From positions 1-44,569 of the forward strand of contig NZ_JBFTER010000032.1 in NCBI RefSeq assembly GCF_047229345.1: a stretch of DNA of 44,569 nt. The letters are read 5' to 3'. Below the pieces are notes generated by a model. It was not told where the DNA came from, made no database searches, and saw nothing but the letters and a program-made list of their open reading frames with translations. The stretch's first letter is position 1. The number at the start of each line of letters is the position of its first letter. The position numbers and the translations under genes are program-made. Source of the DNA: Cellulomonas_A sp047229345 (lineage in GTDB: Bacteria > Actinomycetota > Actinomycetes > Actinomycetales > Cellulomonadaceae). This document shows, in pieces, positions 32,626 through 40,031 of this stretch.

Positions 32626-32671
32626 GTCTGGAGGCTACGGAACGGCGGTCCGCTCTCGGACCGGGCCCGCG

Positions 32672-32962
32672 TCAGGAGACCAGCCGCTCCCGTGACCCGC
32701 TCCCGATGGCGGCGTCCGCCGCCGGGCCGACCTCCGCCCACAGCGCGTCGAGCGAGAGCCCGAGCACCGCAGCGATGGCTGCGATCGTCGGGAAGGCGGG
32801 CGTCGCGACGCGGCCCGACTCGATCTTGCGCAGCGTCTCGGGCGAGACCCCGGCGTCGAGCGCGACCGCGAGCATCGACCGCTCGCCGCGGGCCTGGCGC
32901 AGGAGGGCGCCGAGACGGCGGCCGCGCTCGACGTCGGCGGGGGTGAGCGGCAGCCTGACCAT
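32672..32962 (-). CDS. Small XRE-family regulator
   Basis: A 96-residue protein that is essentially one Cro/CI-type helix-turn-helix: GRRLGALLRQARGERSMLAV, ALDAGVSPETLRKIESGRVA, then FPTIAAIAAVLGLSLDAL. No effector domain is present. ATG 32962 has no ribosome site; TACTAT lies seven bases upstream on its strand, which fits a leaderless transcript. It is divergent from a methionine aminopeptidase gene across a 66-bp gap filled by three 14-bp repeats, and it probably regulates both. Confidence 0.92.
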   Translation of the reverse strand: MVRLPLTPADVERGRRLGALLRQARGERSMLAVALDAGVSPETLRKIESGRVATPAFPTIAAIAAVLGLSLDALWAEVGPAADAAIGSGSRERLVS

Positions 32963-32969
32963 GACGCCG

Positions 32970-33011
32970 ATAGTAATACCGGGATAGTCTGACCGGGATA
33001 GTTATTGGAAC
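32970..33011. promoter_or_regulatory. Three 14-bp direct repeats in the XRE/MetAP promoter
   Basis: Units begin ATAGT at 32970, 32984 and 32998, exactly 14 bases apart. The first two also share ACCGGG (32978-32983 and 32992-32997), and ACCGGGATAGT occurs twice. They overlap the -10 region of the XRE gene (TACTAT on the minus strand) and lie just before the aminopeptidase gene. This is a likely operator array for the XRE protein. Confidence 0.65.
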
Positions 33012-33028
33012 ACCGGCAGGAGCAGCCC

Positions 33029-33811
33029 ATGATCGAGATCCTGAGCGCAGCCGAGCTCCCCCGCGCCCGGGCCGCCGGCGCGCTCGTCGCGGACATCCTG
33101 CAGTCGGTGCGCAGCCGCTGCACCGTCGGCACGAACCTGCTCGACGTCGACCGGTGGGCCCAGGCGATGATCGTCGACGCCGGCGCGCAGTCCTGCTACG
33201 TCGACTACGCGCCGTCGTTCGGGCGCGGTCCGTTCGGGCACTACATCTGCACGTCGGTCAACGACGCGGTGCTGCACGGCCTGCCGCACGACTACGCGCT
33301 CGCCGACGGCGACCTGCTGACCCTCGACCTCGCGGTCTCGCTGCGCGGCCTCGTCGCGGACTCCGCGGTGAGCTTCGTCGTCGGCGCCTCGGCACCCGCA
33401 GGAGCCCTCGCGATGATCGACGCGACGGAGCGCGCCCTCGCGGCCGGGATCGCCGCCGCCCGCCCCGGCGCCCGGATCGGGGACCTCTCGCACGCGATCG
33501 GCACGGTGCTCGGCGAGGCCGGCTACCCGATCAACGTCCAGTTCGGCGGGCACGGCGTCGGGTCGACGATGCACCAGGACCCGCACGTCGCGAACACCGG
33601 GCGCCCCGGCCGCGGGTTCACGCTCCGCCCCGGCCTGCTGCTCGCGCTCGAGCCGTGGGTCATGGCCGACACCGACGAGCTCGTGACCGACGCCGACGGC
33701 TGGACGCTGCGCAGCGCGACCGGGTGCCTGACCGCGCACAGCGAGCACACGGTCGCGATCACCGAGGACGGCGCCGAGATCCTGACCCTGCCGAGCCGCG
33801 CCGCGGCGTGA
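33029..33811 (+). CDS. Type I methionine aminopeptidase (M24)
   Basis: A 260-residue M24 metallopeptidase of the MetAP type, which removes the initiator methionine. All five metal ligands are seen: Asp in LLTLDLAVSL, Asp in GLVADSAVSF, His in GGHGVGSTMHQDP, Glu in LALEPWV and Glu in AHSEHTVAITEDG. CTSVNDAVLHGLP is the family's substrate-pocket segment. ATG 33029 has AGGAG upstream. It is not next to secY/adk/infA, where the housekeeping map gene usually sits. It is therefore probably a second copy under local XRE control. Confidence 0.92.
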   Translation: MIEILSAAELPRARAAGALVADILQSVRSRCTVGTNLLDVDRWAQAMIVDAGAQSCYVDYAPSFGRGPFGHYICTSVNDAVLHGLPHDYALADGDLLTLDLAVSLRGLVADSAVSFVVGASAPAGALAMIDATERALAAGIAAARPGARIGDLSHAIGTVLGEAGYPINVQFGGHGVGSTMHQDPHVANTGRPGRGFTLRPGLLLALEPWVMADTDELVTDADGWTLRSATGCLTAHSEHTVAITEDGAEILTLPSRAAA

Positions 33812-33945
33812 CGCCCGGGCCGTGACCGAGCGGCGCCGCGCTGTGCCGCCCGCCCGGAGGCCGTCCCACGCTGTGACGCCTCGCCCGGACGCCGTGCCGC
33901 GCCGCGGTCCGATCGCGCACCGGTCGGCGCGGCCGCGCCCTCACC

Positions 33946-34329
33946 TCACGGCTGGGTCGCTGCCCGCGCTGCGTGGGCACCCGCGGAGCGGCGCCCGAAC
34001 CGGCCCCTGAGGGCGCTGAGGGCGCTGGTCGCCCGGGGCTCGCCGCGGACGGGGAAGACCGACCCGTCGGGCAGGGTGTTCCCGGCCGTCGACGGGTAGA
34101 ACGCGAGGTCCGGCCACAGCCGCACGAGCTCCACGAGCTTGGCCCCGCGCGCGAACGCGGCCGCGAGCTCGGAGTCGGTCCCGGTGTAGGTCAGGGTGAA
34201 GTCGTGGTCCTGCACGACCGTCTCACCCGTGGGGACCTCGCCGCGCCGCGGTGTCCAGCCCCACGCGCTCGGGGGCTCCTGGTGGTCCTGGTCCGGACCG
34301 ACCCGGTAGATGTCGAAGCCGATGCGCAT
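33946..34329 (-). CDS. Hypothetical protein, 127 aa
   Basis: A soluble protein starting MRIGFDIYRVGPDQDHQEPP at ATG 34329, with GGGAGG seven bases upstream. It contains DFTLTYTGTDSELAAAFARG and LVRLWPDLAFYP, and ends in a basic Arg/Ala tail. I do not recognise the family. The strong ribosome site and coding bias support it as real. It lies downstream of phzF on the same strand, 173 bases away, so co-transcription is possible. Confidence 0.75.
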   Translation of the reverse strand: MRIGFDIYRVGPDQDHQEPPSAWGWTPRRGEVPTGETVVQDHDFTLTYTGTDSELAAAFARGAKLVELVRLWPDLAFYPSTAGNTLPDGSVFPVRGEPRATSALSALRGRFGRRSAGAHAARAATQP

Positions 34330-34502
34330 CGCGGAACCTCCCTGTTCGTCGTGAGGACCAGCGCATCGACATCCCCGGCCTCGGTCTGGAGCCTGCCGGG
34401 ACGATGTCACCCGTCGGGGTGCGGTCCACCTGGGCGCCCGTCCAGCTGGCGACCAGGAGACCTCTCGGGGGTCACGCCCGACGACGCGGTCCGGGACGAC
34501 GC

Positions 34503-35342
34503 TCAGAGCAGCACGGTCCCGTCGATGCAGGTCACGGTGTCCCCACCGACCCAGATGTCCTCGCCGACCTGCTCGACGTGCACGCGGCCCTCCCGCCGGA
34601 GCGCGGTGCCCTGCGCGGCGACGTACCGCGTCGGGAGCGTGCCGGTGCCGATGAGCCAGCGCGCGAGGCCGGCGTTGAGGCTGCCCGTGACCGGGTCCTC
34701 GGCGAACCACTCGCCGAAGATGAACGCCCGCACCTCGACGTCGGCCTCGTGCGCGTGGTCCCACGGCCCCACGACGCCGATGAACAGGTCGCCGACCGGC
34801 GTCGGGTCCGGGCGGATCGCGAGGACCTCGCGGGCGTCGGCCAGCACCACGCCGATCCACGGCGGACCGTTGTCGACCCACTCGCACGCCACGATCGCGT
34901 CGTCGGGCAGACCCAGGGCGGCCTCGACCCGGACGCGGAGCTCGGGTGACACCGGTCCGGACCGGCGCAGCGGCGGCGCGGCGAACGCGAGCCGCCCGGC
35001 CTCCCGGCGCAGGCGCACGAGCCCGATGCCGCACTCCTGCACGAGCACGCCCTCCTGGCGCGGCGCGCCGCCCGCCGCGAGCCACGCGTGCGCGCTGCCC
35101 AGCGTGGGGTGGCCGGCGAACGGCAGCTCGCCGCCGGGCGTGAAGATGCGCAGGCGGTAGTCCGCGGTCGCCGCGTCGGTCGGCGGGAGCACGAACGTCG
35201 TCTCGGACAGGTTGGTCCAGCGGGCGAACGCCGCCATCTCGTCGTCGGTGAGGTCCGTGCCGTCGAGCACGACCGCGACCGGGTTGCCGCGGTACGGCGT
35301 CGCGGTGAAGACGTCGACCTGGGCGAACGCACGCTGCCTCAT
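34503..35342 (-). CDS. PhzF-family isomerase/epimerase
   Basis: A 279-residue protein of the PhzF family (diaminopimelate-epimerase fold). VDVFTATPYRGNPVAVVLDG is the family N-terminus. The catalytic Glu is Glu47 in NLSETTFVL. GELPFAGHPTLGSAHAWL and EDPVTGSLNAGLARWL are the two conserved phosphate/carboxylate loops. PhzF itself isomerises a phenazine precursor, but most genomic members stand outside phenazine clusters, as here, and their substrates are unknown. It is divergent from a Cof-type HAD gene, 41 bases away. Confidence 0.93.
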   Translation of the reverse strand: MRQRAFAQVDVFTATPYRGNPVAVVLDGTDLTDDEMAAFARWTNLSETTFVLPPTDAATADYRLRIFTPGGELPFAGHPTLGSAHAWLAAGGAPRQEGVLVQECGIGLVRLRREAGRLAFAAPPLRRSGPVSPELRVRVEAALGLPDDAIVACEWVDNGPPWIGVVLADAREVLAIRPDPTPVGDLFIGVVGPWDHAHEADVEVRAFIFGEWFAEDPVTGSLNAGLARWLIGTGTLPTRYVAAQGTALRREGRVHVEQVGEDIWVGGDTVTCIDGTVLL

Positions 35343-35383
35343 GCGCCTCAGCGTAGCCAGCGAGCCCCTGGGACGATGGGAGG

Positions 35384-36277
35384 GTGCCGACCCCCTCCCC
35401 CGCGACGCCCGCCGCGCCCGACGTGCCCGACATCCGCCTCGTCGCGGTCGACATGGACGGCACCCTGCTCGACCCGGACCACGAGGTCCCGCCGACGCTG
35501 TGGCCGCTGCTCGACGAGCTCGAGGCGCGCGGCATCGCGTTCTGCCCCGCGAGCGGCCGCCAGCTCGCGACGCTCGCCCGGCAGCTCGGCGCGCACGCGC
35601 CGCGGCTCTGCTTCATCGCCGAGAACGGCGGGATCGTCGTGCGCGAGGGCGCGGTGCTGAGCACCGACGTCGTCGACCCCGCGGTCGTCCACCAGGTCGT
35701 CGAGGCGGTGCGCGCGCTCGCGGCGTCGGGCGCGGACGTCGGGGTCGTCGTGTGCGGGACGCGGTCGGCGTACGTCGAGCGGCACGACGCCGCGTTCGTC
35801 GACGAGTGCGACCGGTACTACGCGCTCCTCGCGCGGGTCGACGACCTCACCGAGGTGGAGGACGACGTCCTGAAGGTCGCGGTCTTCGACTTCGGGGACG
35901 CCGCCACGACGACCGAGCCCGCGCTGGCCCGCTTCCGCGACACGCAGCAGGTCGTGGTCTCCGGGGCGCACTGGGTCGACGTCATGAACCCGACGACGCA
36001 CAAGGGCGCGGCGCTCGAGACCGTGCAGCGCGCGCTCGGGGTCACGCGGGAGCAGACGATGGCGTTCGGGGACTACCTCAACGACCGCGAGCTGCTCGAC
36101 GCCGCCGCGTGGTCGTACGCGATGGCGAACGCGCACCCCGAGGTGCGGGCACGGGCCCGGTTCGTCGCGCCGGGCAACGACGAGAACGGCGTCGTGCGGA
36201 CGATCGCGGCGGTGCTCGGGATCACGATCGACGGCGTGGCACCGCTCGACGCGGGGGCGGCAGTCACCGCGTCCTGA
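35384..36277 (+). CDS. Cof-type HAD phosphatase
   Basis: A 297-residue HAD hydrolase of the Cof (class IIB) subfamily. Motif I is VAVDMDGTLLDPDHE, with nucleophile Asp23 and Asp25. Motif II is CPASGRQ, motif III Lys is in THKGAALETV, and motif IV is AFGDYLNDREL. The large C2 cap lies between motifs II and III. Members dephosphorylate sugar phosphates, pyridoxal phosphate or FMN intermediates. GTG 35384 has only GGGAGG directly before it, so the start or a leaderless transcript is open. It is divergent from phzF. Confidence 0.92.
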   Translation: MPTPSPATPAAPDVPDIRLVAVDMDGTLLDPDHEVPPTLWPLLDELEARGIAFCPASGRQLATLARQLGAHAPRLCFIAENGGIVVREGAVLSTDVVDPAVVHQVVEAVRALAASGADVGVVVCGTRSAYVERHDAAFVDECDRYYALLARVDDLTEVEDDVLKVAVFDFGDAATTTEPALARFRDTQQVVVSGAHWVDVMNPTTHKGAALETVQRALGVTREQTMAFGDYLNDRELLDAAAWSYAMANAHPEVRARARFVAPGNDENGVVRTIAAVLGITIDGVAPLDAGAAVTAS

Positions 36278-36379
36278 CGTCGGGAGTGCGCACCGCCGCC
36301 GAGCCGGCCGCGGCTGCGCGCCGGCTCGTCGACCCGCAGGCGTCGCGGGCGACACCGGCCCAGCCGAGCCACGCGTGTC

Positions 36380-36405
36380 GAAGCGCTTGCGCATCGAAAC
36401 GCTTC
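36380..36405. promoter_or_regulatory. Tandem LacI-type operators upstream of the LPMO
   Basis: GAAGCGCTTG (36380-36389) and GAAACGCTTC (36396-36405) are both near-palindromes with a central CG, as expected for LacI-family operators, and are 16 bases apart. They lie about 140 bases before the LPMO start. The first matches the core of the perfect palindrome before the GH6 cellulase in this window. Confidence 0.7.
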
Positions 36406-36540
36406 AACTCCTTCCGTCGACGAGGCAACAGGGCGACGGTGAGGCGCGACGCGCTCCCGTCGCCGCGGACCCGGCAGCGTCGCCGGGCCTCCCGCGGCGA
36501 CGCCTGTCCGGCGCGTCCCGAACCGAACGGGAGACCTCGG

Positions 36541-37596
36541 ATGACCTGGAGAACCCGGCTGCGCACCCTCGCGCTCGCCGTACCGCTGACCCTCGTCGCC
36601 ACGACCGTCGTCGCCGCCGTGCCCGCCGCGGCGCACGGCTCCGTGACCGACCCGCCCTCGCGCAACTACCGCTGCTGGGACGTCTGGGGCTCGCGCTTCC
36701 AGGACCCGGCGATGGCGTCGCAGGACCCGATGTGCGCGCAGGCGTGGCAGGCCGACACCACCGCGATGTGGAACTGGAACGGCCTCTACCGCGAGGGCGT
36801 CGCGGGCCGCCACGAGCAGGAGATCCCCGACGGCCAGCTCTGCTCGGGCGGACGCACCGGCGGTGACCGGTACGCCGCGCTCGACACCCCCGGTGCCTGG
36901 GTCGCGAAGACGGTCCCGCAGCGGTTCACGCTCACGCTGACCGACCAGGCGAAGCACGGCGCCGACTACCTGCGTGTCTACGTCACGAAGCCCGGCTTCG
37001 ACCCGACGCGCGCGGCGCCCGCGTGGTCCGACATGCAGCTGCTCCAGGCCACCGGCCGGTACGCCCCCGCCGGCGAGTACCGCACCGACGTCGACCTCAG
37101 CGGCCGGTCCGGGCGCGCGATCCTCTACACGGTCTGGCAGGCCAGCCACTCCGACCAGTCGTACTACCTGTGCAGCGACATCAGCATCGGCGGGCCGGCC
37201 ACCACACCGACGCCGACCCCCACGCCCACGCCCACAGTGACCCCGACGCCGACGCCCACCGCCACGCCGACACCCACGCCCACCGCCACACCCACCCCGA
37301 CGCCGACACCCACCCCCGGCACCGGGACGTGCACGGCGGCCGTGCGGGTCGTCGGGCAGTGGCCGGGTGGCTGGCAGGGCGAGCTCACCGTCACCGCGGG
37401 CGCCGCGGGGACGACCGGCTGGCGCGCGACCGTCCCCGGCTCGGCCGTGACGCAGGCGTGGAACGCAGCGGTGTCCGACGGGGCCCTGACGAGCGCGTCG
37501 TGGAACGGCGCCCTGACCCCCGGCGCGAGCACGACCGCCGGGTTCCTCGCGTCCGGCACCCCGGGGACGCCGACCGCCACGTGCACGGGGGCCTGA
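36541..37596 (+). CDS. AA10 lytic polysaccharide monooxygenase with CBM2
   Basis: A secreted copper enzyme that oxidatively cleaves crystalline cellulose or chitin. The 351-residue precursor has a signal peptide (1-31) cleaved before His32 (AAA-HGSVTDPPSRNYRC), which becomes the N-terminal copper ligand. The second copper His is probably His139 (DQAKHGADYLRVYV). The domain ends with QASHSDQSYYLCSD (residues 200-213), in which Tyr209 takes the axial position that is Phe in most AA10 enzymes. A Pro/Thr linker (about 220-262) leads to a CBM2 (about 264-351, bounded by Cys, with conserved Trp residues such as WPGGWQG and WNAAV). ATG 36541 follows GGGAG. LacI-type operators precede the gene and a strong terminator follows. 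Confidence 0.96.
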   Translation: MTWRTRLRTLALAVPLTLVATTVVAAVPAAAHGSVTDPPSRNYRCWDVWGSRFQDPAMASQDPMCAQAWQADTTAMWNWNGLYREGVAGRHEQEIPDGQLCSGGRTGGDRYAALDTPGAWVAKTVPQRFTLTLTDQAKHGADYLRVYVTKPGFDPTRAAPAWSDMQLLQATGRYAPAGEYRTDVDLSGRSGRAILYTVWQASHSDQSYYLCSDISIGGPATTPTPTPTPTPTVTPTPTPTATPTPTPTATPTPTPTPTPGTGTCTAAVRVVGQWPGGWQGELTVTAGAAGTTGWRATVPGSAVTQAWNAAVSDGALTSASWNGALTPGASTTAGFLASGTPGTPTATCTGA

Positions 37597-37620
37597 CACC
37601 CCTCCCGCGCACGTGGGCCT

Positions 37621-37659
37621 GACGCCCGGCCCGGCATCCCTCGTGCCGGGCCGGGCGTC
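37621..37659 (+). terminator. Hairpin terminator after the LPMO
   Basis: A perfect 16-bp stem (37621-37636 with 37644-37659) has a 7-base loop and begins 25 bases after the stop. Confidence 0.88.
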
Positions 37660-37741
37660 GTGGCGGGGTGGAGCCGCAGACGGCGGGGCAGCGCGGGTCT
37701 ACGGTCGGACGACGGGTGCCCCGCCCCACGAGGAGACCACG

Positions 37742-38383
37742 ATGAGCGTCCCCGACCGCCTCGCCCCGCTGCTCGCCCAGCTCGACGTCGGCTGCGAGCG
37801 CCTGGTCCACCGCCTCGCCGGACCGACCGTCGACAGCGGCGACGGGGAGCCCGTCGCCGTCCCGCCGCTCACCGACGACGAGTACCTGTGGGAGCCCGTC
37901 GCCGGGTGCTGGTCCGTGCGCCGCCGCGCGGACGGCCCGGGGCCCGGCGCGACCGTCCTGGTCGGCGCGGGCGGGTGGGGGCGTGACGGCGGCCGTCCGC
38001 ACCCGTACCCGCCGCCGGTCACGACGGTCGCGTGGCGCCTCGTGCACCTCGCGGAGATGCTCGCCGGGCGCGCCGACCACCTCACGGGCACCCACACGCA
38101 CACCGAGGAGACGTACCCGGTCCCGGGGACCGCGGCGGAGGGCGTCGCGGCGTTCGAGCGCGCTGCGAGCGCCTGGCGTGCGGTGCTGACCGGGGCCGAC
38201 GACGAGGCGCTCGACGCCGTGGGGCGCAGCACCTACCCATACGGCAGCGACCCGGAGGACCCGCTGCTCGACACGGTGTGGTGGGTCAACCAGGAGGTGC
38301 TGCACCACGCCGCGGAGATCGCGCTGCTGCGCGACCTGTATCGCGCGAGGCCGGTGCGGGGGGCGGGCGCCACGCGCGCGTGA
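37742..38383 (+). CDS. DinB-superfamily protein
   Basis: A 213-residue four-helix-bundle protein of the DinB/YfiT type (putative metal-dependent thiol transferases). The metal-binding His residues are probably those in WRLVHLAEML and NQEVLHHAAEIALLRDLY, the usual spacing for DinB helices 2 and 4. The first helix contains LAQLDVGCERLVHRL. The function is unknown; relatives use mycothiol or bacillithiol as cofactor, and actinobacteria make mycothiol. ATG 37742 has GAGGAG upstream. It converges on the DeoR gene. Confidence 0.85.
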   Translation: MSVPDRLAPLLAQLDVGCERLVHRLAGPTVDSGDGEPVAVPPLTDDEYLWEPVAGCWSVRRRADGPGPGATVLVGAGGWGRDGGRPHPYPPPVTTVAWRLVHLAEMLAGRADHLTGTHTHTEETYPVPGTAAEGVAAFERAASAWRAVLTGADDEALDAVGRSTYPYGSDPEDPLLDTVWWVNQEVLHHAAEIALLRDLYRARPVRGAGATRA

Positions 38384-38404
38384 CGGGCGAGCGGTCCGGA
38401 CCGG

Positions 38405-39160
38405 TCAGGCGCGCACGACCGGCACCCCCGCACGAGCGAGCTCGACGAGCGTGGGGTCCGCGGGGTCGACGTCCGTGATGACGCCGGCGACCTCGGCGAG
38501 AGGCAGGACCGTGAACGGCGACGCGGCGCCGATCTTCTCGGCGCTCGCGAGCACGTAGGTGTCGGCGGCGCGGCGGGCGAGGGCGCGCTTCATCGCGGCC
38601 TCGTCGGCGTCGCCCGTCGTGAGGCCCGCGGTGGGGTGTACGCCGGTGACGCCGAGCAGGAAGAGGTCGGCGCTCACGCGCTCCGCGGCCTCGACCGCGG
38701 CCGCCCCGCACGCGACGGCCGAGTGCTTGAAGATCCGCCCGCCGAGCAGCACGATCTCGACGCGCGGGTGCTCGACGAGCGCCGCAGCGACCGTCGGGCT
38801 GTGCGTGACGACCGTCGCCTCCAGGTCGGGCGGGAGCGCACGGGCGACCGCGAGCGCGGTGGTGCCGCCGTCGAGGATCACGGTGCTCCCCGGGGTGACG
38901 AGCGCGGCGGCCGCGGCGGCGACGCGCTCCTTGCTCGGCACGCCGACGGTGCGGCGCGCGGCGTAGTCGGCCGTCGCGGGGGACGCGGGCAGCGCCCCGC
39001 CGTACACGCGCTGGCAGAGCCCCGCGGCGGCGAGCTCGCGCAGGTCGCGCCGGAGGGTGTCCTCGGACAGCCCGAGCTCGGCGGCGAGGTCCTTGGCGAC
39101 GATGCGCCCCTCGTCGCGCAGCCGGGCCAGCAGGACGTCGCGGCGCTGCGCGGTCAGCAT
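38405..39160 (-). CDS. DeoR/GlpR-family transcriptional regulator
   Basis: A 251-residue repressor. The DeoR HTH (about residues 3-58) is AQRRDVLLARLRDEGRIVAK and LGLSEDTLRRDLRELAAAGL, with the wing QRVYGGA. The C-terminal sugar-phosphate-binding domain has ILDGGTTALAVARALPP, LLGGRIFKHSAVACG and LFLLGVTGVHPTAGLTTGD. ATG 39160 has AAGGAGA eight bases upstream; the frame continues upstream but crosses the divergent promoter. It probably binds the TGCACGT repeats and controls the divergent Nudix gene, responding to a phosphorylated sugar. Confidence 0.95.
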   Translation of the reverse strand: MLTAQRRDVLLARLRDEGRIVAKDLAAELGLSEDTLRRDLRELAAAGLCQRVYGGALPASPATADYAARRTVGVPSKERVAAAAAALVTPGSTVILDGGTTALAVARALPPDLEATVVTHSPTVAAALVEHPRVEIVLLGGRIFKHSAVACGAAAVEAAERVSADLFLLGVTGVHPTAGLTTGDADEAAMKRALARRAADTYVLASAEKIGAASPFTVLPLAEVAGVITDVDPADPTLVELARAGVPVVRA

Positions 39161-39202
39161 TGCACGTTTCTCCTTGTTCTTGCCGAGTGATGCACGTAGT
39201 GT
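39161..39202 (+). promoter_or_regulatory. Promoter and TGCACGT repeats between DeoR and Nudix genes
   Basis: For the Nudix gene, -35 TTGTTC (39174-39179) and -10 TAGTGT (39197-39202) are 17 bases apart, and the ATG is seven bases after the -10, so the transcript is probably leaderless. TGCACGT occurs at 39161-39167, touching the deoR start codon, and at 39191-39197, touching the -10. This makes the pair a plausible DeoR operator. Confidence 0.6.
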
Positions 39203-39209
39203 CCCACAC

Positions 39210-39920
39210 ATGCCTCCCCACACGTCCTCGCTCGACCAGCCGACCCGCACACCCGACGCCCCCCGCCCCGGCACGCGCATCCCCGACCACCGCGGCCGCA
39301 CGGACCTCGACCGCACCGGCCTCGACCTGACCGGCAACCCGCGCGTCCGCGTCGTGGGCGTCGAGCTCCTCGCCGCCGCGTGGCACGTGCTCCGCCGCAC
39401 CACGTTCGAGTACCTCGGCGCCGACGGCCGCTGGACCCGCCAGCAGCGCGAGACCTACGACCGCGGCAACGGCGCGACCGTGCTGCTCTACGACCCCGAG
39501 CGCGCGACCGTCCTGCTCACGCGCCAGTTCCGGTTCCCGGTGTACGTCAACGGGCACCCCGACGGCATGCTCCTCGAGACCGCCGCAGGCCTGCTCGACG
39601 ACGACGACCCGGACACCGCGATCCGCCGCGAGGCCGCCGAGGAGACCGGCGTCGAGATCGGCGAGCTCGAGCACGTCTTCGGCGTCTGGATGAGCCCCGG
39701 GTCGGTCACCGAGCGGCTGCACTTCTCCGCCGCGCGCTACACCCCGGCGCAGCGGACGACCGCGGGCGGCGGGGTCGCCGACGAGGGCGAGGAGATCGAC
39801 GTCGTCGAGCTGCCCTTCGAGCGCGCGCTCGCGATGACGCTCACCGGCGAGATCGCCGACGCCAAGACGATCCTGCTGCTCCAGTGGGCGGCGCTGCACG
39901 GGCCGTTCCGCTCCCGCTGA
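39210..39920 (+). CDS. Nudix hydrolase, NudK/ADP-sugar pyrophosphatase type
   Basis: A 236-residue Nudix enzyme. The layout (YDRGNGATVLLYDPERATVL, then TRQFRFPVYVNGHP) resembles the YffH/NudK GDP-mannose and ADP-sugar pyrophosphatase group. The Nudix box is AGLLDDDDPDTAIRREAAEE followed by TGVEIGEL. The first Glu of the box is Asp here, while REAAEE is intact. ATG 39210 has no ribosome site but a promoter placed for leaderless expression. It is divergent from and probably regulated by the DeoR protein, which suggests a link to sugar-nucleotide or sugar-phosphate turnover. Confidence 0.9.
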   Translation: MPPHTSSLDQPTRTPDAPRPGTRIPDHRGRTDLDRTGLDLTGNPRVRVVGVELLAAAWHVLRRTTFEYLGADGRWTRQQRETYDRGNGATVLLYDPERATVLLTRQFRFPVYVNGHPDGMLLETAAGLLDDDDPDTAIRREAAEETGVEIGELEHVFGVWMSPGSVTERLHFSAARYTPAQRTTAGGGVADEGEEIDVVELPFERALAMTLTGEIADAKTILLLQWAALHGPFRSR

Positions 39921-40031
39921 GCCCGCCGGCGGTGCACGGCAGATCCACCCGCGGCGGCGCTCACGGCCGCACCCGCAGCGCCGATCTGCTCGACGTCTCC
40001 CCGCCCGGGGCGTCGTCCAGGAGGGTGCCCG

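Noticed and set aside
34503..35342. Phenazine biosynthesis locus
   Set aside because: PhzF-like proteins are widespread outside phenazine clusters and no other phz gene is nearby.
37201..37320. Tandem DNA repeat as an independent element
   Set aside because: It is the Pro/Thr linker of the LPMO; the repetition comes from repeated Pro-Thr codons.
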